A stretch of 64,000 nt of DNA from the NCBI GenBank assembly GCA_029946065.1, contig JAQSDU010000020.1:354368-418367 (forward strand), given 5' to 3'. Positions 18,392 to 26,208 of this stretch are shown piece after piece. Under the pieces are notes generated by a model. That model was not told the DNA's origin, did not search any database, and saw only the letters and a list, made by a program, of their open reading frames with translations. The position numbers and the translations under genes were made by a program. Positions within the stretch are counted from its first letter, which is position 1. Every line of letters begins with the position of its first letter. The stretch comes from Flavobacterium sp. (GTDB lineage Bacteria; Bacteroidota; Bacteroidia; Flavobacteriales; Flavobacteriaceae).

Positions 18392-18430
18392 AGTCCTTTT
18401 GGTAGCCATCCAAAAGGGCTTTTTTATTTT
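18392..18430 (+). terminator. Attenuator terminator 2
   Basis: AGTCCTTTTGG (18392-18402) pairs with CCAAAAGGGCT (18410-18420), with one G-U pair and loop TAGCCAT, followed by a long T-tract. It lies 23 bases after the stop codon of leader ORF 2 and 80 bases before metY. Confidence 0.88.
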
Positions 18431-18438
18431 GTTAAAAA

Positions 18439-18508
18439 TCTCAATTCTCAATTCTCAATTCTAAAATCTAAAATCTCAATTCTAAAATCTCAATTCTAAT
18501 ATCTAAAA
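18439..18508. repeat. Ten tandem 7-bp units directly before metY
   Basis: TCTCAAT (five copies), TCTAAAA (four copies) and TCTAATA (one copy) follow each other without a gap and end three bases before the metY ATG. It is the longest short-period array in the window. Such an array could change length by replication slippage and so alter spacing in the mRNA leader. Confidence 0.9.
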
Positions 18509-18511
18509 ATT

Positions 18512-19804
18512 ATGAGCACACTAAAATTCTCCACAAACGCTTTACACGCAGGACACGATGTAACAAAAAATGCAGGAACCAGAGCCGTTCCAATCTACCA
18601 AACGACTTCTTATGTCTTTAATAACGCTGAACACGCCGCAAATCTTTTTGGACTCGCAGAAGCAGGATTTATCTACACAAGACTCAACAATCCGACCAAT
18701 GACATTTTGGAACAAAGACTTGCCACGCTCGAAGGCGGCATCGGAGCAGTTGTGACCGCATCCGGAACGTCCGCCATCACTACAGCATTATTAGTTTTAT
18801 TGAAATCAGGCGACCATATCGTAGCTTCCAATAGTCTATATGGCGGCACTTACAATTTGCTAAATGTTACTTTGCCAAGATTAGGCATCACAACAACTTT
18901 CGTGGATCCATCCAACCCTGAAAATTTCAAAAATGCTGCGCAAGAAAATACAAGGGCTTTTTTTGTAGAGAGTCTCGGCAATCCCAAACTTGATGTGTTG
19001 GATTTAAAAGCAATTTCAAAAGAAGCGAAAGCTTTCAAAGTGCCTTTTATTGTTGACAATACCGTTGCAACGCCCTTTTTGCTCAATCCAATCGAACATG
19101 GTGCCGACATCGTAATCCATTCCTTAACAAAGTACATAACAGGAAATGGCACTTCGCTCGGCGGCGCAATTATTGATGCTGGGAATTTCGATTGGTCCAA
19201 CGGCAAATTCCCTGAATTTACTGAACCATCCGCCGGGTATCACGGATTGAAATATTACGAAGCTTTAGGTGGTGCAGCTTTCATCGCCAAGGCGAGGATT
19301 GAAGGGTTGCGTGATTTCGGTGCGGCTTTAAGTCCGTTCAACGCATTTCAAACCATTCAAGGATTGGAAACACTCGAAATCCGAATCAAAAAACACAGCG
19401 AAAACGCACTCAAATTGGCCAAATGGTTACAATCCCAGGAAGAAGTGGCATGGGTAAATTATCCAGGACTCGAAACTTCTAAATATTTTAACCTCGCAAA
19501 ACAATATCTGCCACAAGGACAAAGCGGTATTGTCACTTTTGGATTAAAAGGTGGTTTTGAGGCAGCAAAAAAAGTAGCTGATGAAACGAAATTATTTTCT
19601 TTATTGGCGAATATCGGCGACACCAAATCACTAATAATTCATCCTGCGAGCACCACACACCAACAGTTATCTGAAGAACAACAACAAAGCACAGGAGTGA
19701 CTCAAGATCTAATTCGTCTCTCTGTTGGAATTGAAGATATTGAAGACTTGAAAGCCGATCTCAAAGCAGTTTTTGAAACCATTAAAACGCCTCAACTAAT
19801 CTAA
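18512..19804 (+). CDS. metY: O-acetylhomoserine sulfhydrylase (MetY type)
   Basis: A 430-residue PLP enzyme of the Cys/Met metabolism family, expected to make homocysteine from O-acetylhomoserine and sulfide. MetY-type length and sequence are seen: HAGHDVTKNAGTRAVPIYQT at the N-terminus, SGTSAI for phosphate binding, and the PLP lysine in HSLTKYITGNGTSLGG. Short family members such as cystathionine gamma-synthase are about 380 residues, so MetY is preferred. It heads a methionine gene cluster and is preceded by two leader-peptide attenuators, in line with control by Met and Cys supply. Confidence 0.93.
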   Translation: MSTLKFSTNALHAGHDVTKNAGTRAVPIYQTTSYVFNNAEHAANLFGLAEAGFIYTRLNNPTNDILEQRLATLEGGIGAVVTASGTSAITTALLVLLKSGDHIVASNSLYGGTYNLLNVTLPRLGITTTFVDPSNPENFKNAAQENTRAFFVESLGNPKLDVLDLKAISKEAKAFKVPFIVDNTVATPFLLNPIEHGADIVIHSLTKYITGNGTSLGGAIIDAGNFDWSNGKFPEFTEPSAGYHGLKYYEALGGAAFIAKARIEGLRDFGAALSPFNAFQTIQGLETLEIRIKKHSENALKLAKWLQSQEEVAWVNYPGLETSKYFNLAKQYLPQGQSGIVTFGLKGGFEAAKKVADETKLFSLLANIGDTKSLIIHPASTTHQQLSEEQQQSTGVTQDLIRLSVGIEDIEDLKADLKAVFETIKTPQLI

Positions 19805-19832
19805 CTCAATATTTGTTTTTTGTTTGTTTGTC

Positions 19833-19866
19833 AAAACTGTCTCTGGATTTTCCGGAGGCAGTTTTT
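19833..19866 (+). terminator. Strong hairpin between metY and the metX-like gene
   Basis: AAAACTGTCTCTGG (19833-19846) pairs along its whole length, using G-U pairs, with CCGGAGGCAGTTTT (19852-19865), followed by T and then A-runs. It may partly terminate transcription after metY, lowering expression of the next gene. Confidence 0.75.
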
Positions 19867-19878
19867 AAAAAAAATAGC

Positions 19879-20907
19879 ATGAAGACCCCACTAAAAAAAA
19901 TCGACATTTTCAAATTTGAACTCCTTTCAGGAAAGCATATCAATATTGAGTTGTGCTATCAAGTTTTCGGACAGGAAATCGGCACCGCCCCCGTAATTCT
20001 CGTCAACCATGCCTTAACCGGAAATTCAGATGTAGCCGGCGAAAATGGATGGTGGTCAGCGCTTATCGGTAAAAATAAAACCATTGACACGGACCATTAT
20101 ACTGTGATTGCGTTCAATATTCCCGGAAACGGATTCGACAATAAACCTGAAAATCTAATCTCCAATTACAAAGATTTCACCATCCGTGATGTCGCCCTAA
20201 TTTTTTGGGAAGGCTTATATTTACTAAAAATAGAAAGCCTTTTTGCCGTTATAGGAGGAAGTCTCGGCGGGGCCGTGGCATGGGAAATCGCTGCTTTGCA
20301 ACCCAATAAAGTTAAACATTTAATTCCGGTAGCATCCGACTGGAAGGCTACTGACTGGTTAGTCGCCAACGTAAAAGTACAAGACAGTATCCTTAATAAT
20401 TCGGATAATCCCGTAGGCGACGCACGCCAACACGCCATGTTACTATACAGAACACCACAATCCTTTAACCAAAAATTTCAAAGACAAAGACAAGGCTCTA
20501 ATTTCAATATCGAAAACTGGCTGTCTAATCACGGCGAAAAACTCAAAAATCGTTTCCGCCTTTCGTCCTATAAATTAATGAACCATCTTTTAAAAACAAT
20601 CGATATCACTGAAAGCCGGACAGACTTTCAAACTTTAGCCCAAACAATAGATGCCAACATCCATCTTGTCGCTGTGGCTACCGATGCGCTTTTTATTGCC
20701 GATGAAACCCGTGAAACCTACGAAATCCTAAAAGCTGTAAAACAAAATATATTTTACCACGAAATAAAATCCATACACGGACACGACGCTTTTTTAATCG
20801 AATACGAACAATTATCGGCGTTTTTAAAACCCATTTTTCACCTCCCGAGACAGTCAAACCAAACACTCCCTTTGACGGATCACGTAACGAAAACGTTATC
20901 GCTATAA
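19879..20907 (+). CDS. Alpha/beta hydrolase, homoserine O-acetyltransferase-like
   Basis: A 342-residue alpha/beta hydrolase-fold protein resembling MetX, which would supply O-acetylhomoserine to MetY. MetX-like features are LVNHALTGNSDVAGENGWW near the N-terminus, a nucleophile elbow with Ser128 in GGSLGG, Asp269 and His302 in GHDAFLIE. It lacks the long GSTGPSS loop of classical MetX, so it is a divergent form, and acyl-donor specificity cannot be read. The start at 19879 was chosen because upstream codons of the open frame run through the hairpin and have no ATG. The stop-to-start gap to metY is 74 bases. Confidence 0.75.
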   Translation: MKTPLKKIDIFKFELLSGKHINIELCYQVFGQEIGTAPVILVNHALTGNSDVAGENGWWSALIGKNKTIDTDHYTVIAFNIPGNGFDNKPENLISNYKDFTIRDVALIFWEGLYLLKIESLFAVIGGSLGGAVAWEIAALQPNKVKHLIPVASDWKATDWLVANVKVQDSILNNSDNPVGDARQHAMLLYRTPQSFNQKFQRQRQGSNFNIENWLSNHGEKLKNRFRLSSYKLMNHLLKTIDITESRTDFQTLAQTIDANIHLVAVATDALFIADETRETYEILKAVKQNIFYHEIKSIHGHDAFLIEYEQLSAFLKPIFHLPRQSNQTLPLTDHVTKTLSL

Positions 20908-20920
20908 TTCCGCTGCGCCC

Positions 20921-20951
20921 TTGCAAAAACCAATTCTATTCCCTTACTTTG
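20921..20951 (+). promoter_or_regulatory. Candidate promoter of the metH operon
   Basis: TTG (20921-20923) and TTACTTTG (20944-20951) are 20 bases apart, with the S-box RNA beginning 23 bases later. Confidence 0.55.
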
Positions 20952-20973
20952 CAAAGTTCATAAATATATTGAC

Positions 20974-21118
20974 TGTTATCACGAAAGGCAGAGGGAATAG
21001 ACCCGTTGAAGCCTTAGCAACCCTACAACCGTAGAAGGTGCTACATTCTACTCAGCCACGCTGGGACAGATAACCACGAGAAATTTTCTCCCTCTCACGA
21101 TAACATATCTTTTTTTTT
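20974..21118 (+). promoter_or_regulatory. SAM-I (S-box) riboswitch upstream of metH
   Basis: The aptamer spans 20974-21075. P1 is GTTATC (20975-20980) with GATAAC (21069-21074). The conserved core reads GAGGGAATAGACCC, then GTTGAAGCCTTAGCAACC, then GAAGGTGCTA, and the last hairpin is CTCAGC/GCTGGG. These match the S-box consensus closely. Downstream, a second GATAAC (21099-21104) is followed by a run of nine T, so alternative pairing of the 5' GTTATC strand could form the terminator. SAM binding should switch off the split metH and probably metF. Confidence 0.93.
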
Positions 21119-21155
21119 GAAGCAAATGGCTTGGGCTTTTTAGTTGTCCATGTTC

Positions 21156-21226
21156 CCGCTGTACGTTGCAATATTTTTTTGAAACCTTAAAAGATTTCAA
21201 AAAAATATTTCCACTGCCATCGGGGC
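21156..21226. repeat. Dispersed palindromic element, copy 1
   Basis: A 15-bp inverted repeat AATATTTTTTTGAAA / TTTCAAAAAAATATT (21170-21184, 21195-21209) is flanked by CCGCTGTACGTTGCA and CCACTGCCATCGGGGCTA. The arrangement recurs near 26150 and 43780. It lies inside the metH mRNA leader, between the riboswitch and the start codon. Confidence 0.6.
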
Positions 21227-21289
21227 TATTGCAAAAACCATTTTTACAAATTGACTTTGTGTCGTAGCGCCTTCGTGGCAAAAATAATT

Positions 21290-22288
21290 ATGTCAGCAAT
21301 AACAGCAGCAATTCAAAAACGAATACTAGTCCTCGATGGCGCTATGGGCACAATGCTACAACGCTACAATTTTTCCGAAGAAGATTTCCGCGGCGACAGA
21401 TTCAAAGATTTCCCGCATCCATTAAAAGGCAACAATGATCTTTTGTCGCTCACGCAACCACAAGCTATCCGCGAAGTGCATGACAAATACTTCGAAGTTG
21501 GTGCCGATATTGTTGAAACCAATACTTTCTCGGGAACCACAATCGGTATGGCCGATTACCACCTCGAAGATTTGGTGTACGAACTTAACTATGAATCCGC
21601 AAAAATCGCCCGTGCATCTGCCGATTATTACAGCGCCAAAGATCCCAAGAAACCACGTTTTGTCGCCGGTTCTATCGGACCAACCAACAGAACGGCAAGC
21701 ATGTCGCCCAACGTAAACGATCCGGGTTTTCGCGCCGTAACTTTCGACGATTTGCGCATCGCCTACAAACAACAAACAGAAGCTTTAATCGACGGCGGTT
21801 GCGATGTGCTGCTTGTTGAAACAATCTTTGATACATTAAACGCCAAAGCCGCACTTTTTGCCATCGAAGAGGTCAAAGAAGAGCGCAATATCGATATTCC
21901 CATAATGGTTTCAGGAACTATTACCGATGCATCAGGCAGAACGCTTTCAGGTCAAACTGTTGAAGCTTTCCTGATATCTATTTCGCATATTCCGCTTTTA
22001 AGCGTTGGATTCAATTGCGCACTTGGTGCCGACCAGTTAAAGCCTTACCTCAAAAGATTATCGCGTAACACCTCACTCAATATTTCAGCGCATCCTAATG
22101 CCGGATTGCCCAACGCTTTCGGGCAATACGACCAAACACCTGAAGAAATGCAGGTTTTAATTCGTGAATATTTACAAGACAATCTGATTAATATCATCGG
22201 CGGCTGTTGCGGTACAACGCCGGAACACATAAAATTAATTGCAGAAGTAGCAGGGGATTTTAAGCCACGAAAAATTTTAGAAGAATAA
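21290..22288 (+). CDS. metH: Methionine synthase, homocysteine-binding subunit (MetH N-terminal module)
   Basis: A 332-residue homocysteine S-methyltransferase domain. It corresponds to the first module of cobalamin-dependent MetH, which activates homocysteine on zinc. The zinc ligands are visible as Cys243 (GFNCALG) and Cys306-Cys307 (GGCCGTTP), at positions almost equal to those of E. coli MetH (247, 310, 311). The ORF stops here; the remaining modules are a separate gene 100 bases downstream. The start at 21290 (MSAITAAIQKRILVLDGAMG) was preferred over an earlier in-frame start, which adds unconserved sequence. It is controlled by the upstream SAM-I riboswitch. Confidence 0.93.
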   Translation: MSAITAAIQKRILVLDGAMGTMLQRYNFSEEDFRGDRFKDFPHPLKGNNDLLSLTQPQAIREVHDKYFEVGADIVETNTFSGTTIGMADYHLEDLVYELNYESAKIARASADYYSAKDPKKPRFVAGSIGPTNRTASMSPNVNDPGFRAVTFDDLRIAYKQQTEALIDGGCDVLLVETIFDTLNAKAALFAIEEVKEERNIDIPIMVSGTITDASGRTLSGQTVEAFLISISHIPLLSVGFNCALGADQLKPYLKRLSRNTSLNISAHPNAGLPNAFGQYDQTPEEMQVLIREYLQDNLINIIGGCCGTTPEHIKLIAEVAGDFKPRKILEE

Positions 22289-22300
22289 ATTTAAATGTTA

Positions 22301-22372
22301 GCCACGAATTACACGAATTAGCACGAATGGGAATTCCAAAAAAAAGTTGTGGAAATTCGTGTAATTCGTGGC
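22301..22372. repeat. Large palindrome with 9-bp internal period between the metH halves
   Basis: A perfect 19-bp inverted repeat has arms at 22301-22319 and 22354-22372, built from the unit CACGAATTA in the left arm and its complement in the right. It lies between the two metH genes and ends 16 bases before the second start codon, so it would form a hairpin in the shared mRNA. Confidence 0.85.
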
Positions 22373-22388
22373 AAATAAAAAACACAAA

Positions 22389-25070
22389 ATGCCAGACGCA
22401 GACTGTAAAAAGTATTTAAAACTATCAGGCCTCGAGCCGCTTATCATCACACCGGAAACCAATTTCGTTAACGTTGGCGAGCGCACCAATGTTACCGGTT
22501 CCCGAAAATTCTTGCGTCTGATTAAGGAAGAACGCTACGAAGAAGCACTTGATGTTGCCAGACAGCAAGTAGAAGGCGGTGCCCAGATTATAGACATTAA
22601 TATGGATGAAGGCATGCTCGACGGTGTTTTTGCAATGACGACATTCCTTAACTTAATCGCTTCTGAACCTGATATTTCGCGTGTTCCTGTGATGATTGAT
22701 AGCTCTAAATGGGAAATTATCGAAGCCGGACTCAAAGTAGCTCAAGGGAAAAGCGTAGTCAACTCCATTTCACTAAAAGAAGGGAAAGGCGCATTTATCT
22801 ACCACGCAAAACTTATTAAAAGGTACGGTGCTGCAGTGATTGTAATGGCTTTCGACGAAAATGGCCAAGCCGATACTTACGAAAGGCGCATCGAAATCTG
22901 CAAAAGATCGTATGATATTTTAGTTGATGAAGTCGGTTTTCCGGCAGAAGACATCATCTTTGATCCGAATATTTTTCCTGTTGCCACAGGAATGGACGAA
23001 CACAAACGCAACGCAATAGATTTTTTCAGTGCCACCAAATGGATCCGTGAACATTTGCCTTATGCCAATGTGAGTGGCGGCGTAAGCAATGTTTCGTTTT
23101 CTTTCCGAGGAAACGACCGTGTTCGCGAAGCAATGCATTCCGCATTTTTATACCACGCAATTAAAAACGGGATGACTATGGGTATTGTCAACCCGGAAAT
23201 GCTCGAAGTGTATGATGAAATCGACGCAGCATTACTCGAACGTGTTGAAGATGTATTGCTAAATAGGAGAGAGGATGCTACTGAACGACTTCTGGATTTT
23301 GCAGAAAATGTAAAAGGCGATGTAAAATCTATCGAAAAAGCAATACAAGAATGGCGTTCTGGGAGTGTGCAGGAAAGGCTGACACACGCGCTTGTAAAAG
23401 GCATCGACGAATTCATAGAAACCGATGTTGAAGAAGCGCGCCAATTGGCAACAAAACCAATAGAAGTCATAGAAATCAACTTAATGGCGGGCATGAACGT
23501 CGTCGGAGATTTATTCGGAAGCGGAAAAATGTTCCTACCGCAAGTGGTGAAATCGGCACGTGTGATGAAAAAAGCAGTAGCCTATTTGCTGCCTTTTATT
23601 GAAGCCCAAAAAGATGGAAAGTCGTCATCTGCAGGAAAAGTGCTGATGGCAACCGTAAAAGGCGACGTTCACGACATCGGAAAAAACATTGTAGCAGTTG
23701 TCTTAGGCTGTAACAATTTTGAAATTATCGATTTGGGCGTAATGGTTTCCCCTGAAAAAATTATAGAAATCGCAATCAAAGAAAACGTTGACATCATCGG
23801 ATTAAGCGGATTGATAACACCGTCGCTCGACGAAATGGTTTATCTCGCAAAAGAATTGGACAAACGCAACATAAAAATTCCAATCATGATTGGTGGTGCA
23901 ACTACTTCTCGCGCACATACTGCCGTGAAGATTGCTCCTGAATATAAAGAAACAGTCGTTCACGTGAATGATGCTTCAAGAGCGGTAACGGTTGCAACAA
24001 ATTTGCTTCAGCCCGAAACAAAAGTCACCTATGCGGCCAATCTTCGTGAAGAATACGACAAATTGCGTGAAGGTTATCTGAACAGAAGCCGCGACAAGAA
24101 TTTCCATTCCATTGAAGCTGCTCGCAAGAACAAATTGCAATTGGATTGGGAGCACTTCAACCCGCCAAAGCCAAATTTCATCGGAACAAAAGTAATCGAA
24201 GTAAAGCTTTCCGAACTCGTTGATTACATCGATTGGACACCTTTTTTTAGTTCATGGGAGTTATACGGCAAATATCCGGCAATATTGACCGATAAAGTTG
24301 TAGGTGAACAAGCAACCGATTTATTCGCTGATGCAAAAGCAATGCTGCAGCAAATCATCAATGAAAACTGGCTCGAAGCAAAAGGTATTCTTGGTATTTT
24401 TCCTGCGAATCAAATCAACGACGACGATATTCAGGTTTCGGATGAGAACGGGAATACACTCGCAAAATTCCTGACCTTACGCCAACAATCCCAAAAAACC
24501 GCTGGCGCAACGAATATTGCTTTAGCAGATTTTATCGCGCCAAAAGATTCCCAAAAACAAGATTATATTGGTTGTTTCTGTGTTACCACAGGTTTCGGCG
24601 TTGACGAAAAAGCTAAGGAATTCGAACAACAGCTCGACGATTACAACGCCATTTTAATAAAAGCATTAGGTGATCGTTTTGCCGAAGCTTTTGCCGAATA
24701 TTTGCACGAGAAAGTCCGTAAGGAAATCTGGGGTTACGCTTCCGAAGAAATTTTATCAAAACAAGATCTAATCGAAGAAGAATACAAAGGTATTCGTCCC
24801 GCACCAGGTTATCCGGCTTGTCCCGATCACCTCGAAAAACCAACCATCTGGAAATTACTCGATGTCGAAAACAAAATCGGCGTAACATTAACAGAAAGTA
24901 TGGCAATGTGGCCGGCATCTTCCGTTTCAGGATATTATTTTGCCAATCCGCAGAGCAAATATTTCGGACTCGGAAAAATCAAAAATGACCAAGTGGAAGA
25001 TTACGCCAAACGCAGAAGTATAAGCACAGAAACGGCAGAAAAATGGCTTTCGCCAAACATCGCAGATTAA
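22389..25070 (+). CDS. metH: Methionine synthase, folate/cobalamin/reactivation subunit (MetH C-terminal modules)
   Basis: An 893-residue protein with the other three MetH modules. A pterin-binding TIM barrel is at about 20-290 (NVGERTNVTGSRKF). The cobalamin cap and Rossmann domain follow at about 320-560, with the cobalt-ligand His428 in GDVHDIGKN. The SAM-dependent reactivation domain is at about 590-893 (RPAPGYPACPDH, TESMAMWPASSVSGYYF). Together with the upstream gene it makes a complete two-subunit MetH. The start at 22389 (MPDADCKKYLKLSG) replaces an earlier GTG that lies in the palindrome. The C-terminus is ordinary and complete. Confidence 0.95.
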   Translation: MPDADCKKYLKLSGLEPLIITPETNFVNVGERTNVTGSRKFLRLIKEERYEEALDVARQQVEGGAQIIDINMDEGMLDGVFAMTTFLNLIASEPDISRVPVMIDSSKWEIIEAGLKVAQGKSVVNSISLKEGKGAFIYHAKLIKRYGAAVIVMAFDENGQADTYERRIEICKRSYDILVDEVGFPAEDIIFDPNIFPVATGMDEHKRNAIDFFSATKWIREHLPYANVSGGVSNVSFSFRGNDRVREAMHSAFLYHAIKNGMTMGIVNPEMLEVYDEIDAALLERVEDVLLNRREDATERLLDFAENVKGDVKSIEKAIQEWRSGSVQERLTHALVKGIDEFIETDVEEARQLATKPIEVIEINLMAGMNVVGDLFGSGKMFLPQVVKSARVMKKAVAYLLPFIEAQKDGKSSSAGKVLMATVKGDVHDIGKNIVAVVLGCNNFEIIDLGVMVSPEKIIEIAIKENVDIIGLSGLITPSLDEMVYLAKELDKRNIKIPIMIGGATTSRAHTAVKIAPEYKETVVHVNDASRAVTVATNLLQPETKVTYAANLREEYDKLREGYLNRSRDKNFHSIEAARKNKLQLDWEHFNPPKPNFIGTKVIEVKLSELVDYIDWTPFFSSWELYGKYPAILTDKVVGEQATDLFADAKAMLQQIINENWLEAKGILGIFPANQINDDDIQVSDENGNTLAKFLTLRQQSQKTAGATNIALADFIAPKDSQKQDYIGCFCVTTGFGVDEKAKEFEQQLDDYNAILIKALGDRFAEAFAEYLHEKVRKEIWGYASEEILSKQDLIEEEYKGIRPAPGYPACPDHLEKPTIWKLLDVENKIGVTLTESMAMWPASSVSGYYFANPQSKYFGLGKIKNDQVEDYAKRRSISTETAEKWLSPNIAD

Positions 25071-25082
25071 GGTTAAGGATAA

Positions 25083-25117
25083 TACCAACACCTAAAACCC
25101 AAAACCCAACACCTAAA
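25083..25117. repeat. Five tandem 7-bp units abutting the metF start
   Basis: TACCAAC, ACCTAAA, ACCCAAA, ACCCAAC and ACCTAAA run without interruption, and the next three bases are the metF ATG. The array fills most of the 47-base gap after metH. No Shine-Dalgarno sequence is present. Confidence 0.88.
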
Positions 25118-26074
25118 ATGAAAGTAACCGAACATATACAAAACGCGCAAGGAAAATCACTCTTTTCCTTCGAAATCTTACCACCGTTAAAAGGCCAGAA
25201 CATCCAGTCGATCTTCGATAGCATCGATCCGTTAATGGAATTCGATCCGCCATTCATTGACGTGACGTACCACCGCGAGGAATACGAATTCAAGGAATTG
25301 CCTAACGGATTGTTACAGAAAAAAGTCGTAAAGAAACGTCCAGGAACAGTCGGAATTTGTGCCGCGATCCAGAACAAATACCAGGTTGATGCGATTCCAC
25401 ACATCTTGTGTGGCGGCTTTACAAAAGAAGACACAGAGAATTTCCTTATTGATATTGACTTTTTAGGCATACAAAACGTAGTGGCTTTGCGCGGCGATGC
25501 CATCAAAAGTGAGATTTATTTCCGTCCAGAAAAAGAAGGACATCATTATGCATCGGAACTCGTTTCGCAAATTGCAGATCTAAACCAAGGCATTTACCTC
25601 GATAGCGAACTCCTCAATTCCCATAATACCGATTTTTGTATTGGTGTTGCTGGTTATCCCGAAAAACACATGGAAGCGCCGAGCATTGACAGCGATTTGC
25701 ATTTCCTGAAGCAGAAAATTAAAAATGGAGCCGAATACATCATCACGCAAATGTTTTTCGACAATAAAAAATTCTTCGATTTTGTTGCCAAATGCCGTGC
25801 TGCAGGTATTACAGTGCCGATTATTCCGGGATTAAAACCGATTGCCACCAAAAAACAACTGAATTTAGTGCCGCACCGTTTCAGCGTTGATTTGCCCGAC
25901 GATTTGATTATGGAAGTCGTAAAAGCCAAAGATAACGATACCGTCAAGCAAATCGGAATTGAGTGGTGCATTGCCCAAAGTAAGGAACTTGTTTCGGCTG
26001 GTTTGCCGGTTTTGCATTATTATTCTATGGGAAAAGCAGAGAATATTAAGGCGATTGCGAGGGAAGTTTTTTAA
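25118..26074 (+). CDS. metF: Methylenetetrahydrofolate reductase
   Basis: A 318-residue FAD enzyme that makes 5-methyl-THF, the methyl donor for MetH. It shows the MetF fold: FEILPPLKG at the N-terminus (with the conserved Glu), VALRGD for folate/FAD contacts, VAGYPEKHMEAPS and ITQMFFDNKKFFDFV. An in-frame ATG at 25043 overlaps metH and would read through the 7-bp repeat array, so the start at 25118 is preferred; it gives the family's usual length. It is the last gene of the SAM-I-controlled unit. Confidence 0.95.
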   Translation: MKVTEHIQNAQGKSLFSFEILPPLKGQNIQSIFDSIDPLMEFDPPFIDVTYHREEYEFKELPNGLLQKKVVKKRPGTVGICAAIQNKYQVDAIPHILCGGFTKEDTENFLIDIDFLGIQNVVALRGDAIKSEIYFRPEKEGHHYASELVSQIADLNQGIYLDSELLNSHNTDFCIGVAGYPEKHMEAPSIDSDLHFLKQKIKNGAEYIITQMFFDNKKFFDFVAKCRAAGITVPIIPGLKPIATKKQLNLVPHRFSVDLPDDLIMEVVKAKDNDTVKQIGIEWCIAQSKELVSAGLPVLHYYSMGKAENIKAIAREVF

Positions 26075-26100
26075 TCTTTAGAAGCTAATCCGGCACCCGA

Positions 26101-26195
26101 GGCTTTTTAAAGCCGAACTGACGAAGTAATCCATTCCAATCTTTTGCTTTTTGAGAAAAAAGCAAAAGGATTTTCATTGCTATCCGGGCTAGGGC
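26101..26195. repeat. Dispersed palindromic element, copy 2
   Basis: A GGCTTT/AAAGCC palindrome (26101-26114), which may terminate metF, is followed by CTTTTGCTTTTT (26141-26152) pairing with AAAAAGCAAAAG (26157-26168), flanked by ATCCATTCCAAT and TTGCTATCCGGGCTAG. The flanks resemble those near 21200, and the central arms differ. It lies between convergent metF and gldA. Confidence 0.6.
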
Positions 26196-26208
26196 AGTTC
26201 GTTTTGAT

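Noticed and set aside
18311..18499. 62-codon open frame overlapping leader ORF 2
   Set aside because: It runs through the terminator and the 7-bp repeat in another frame; the Met/Cys-rich leader frame explains the region better.
18439..18508. CRISPR-like array
   Set aside because: Units are only 7 bp without spacers, and no cas genes are present.
20908..21289. Cobalamin riboswitch before metH
   Set aside because: No B12-box sequence is seen; the structured RNA there matches SAM-I clearly.
23060..23494. 144-codon open frame antisense to metH
   Set aside because: Ser-rich shadow of the MetH coding strand with no start signal or recognisable domain.
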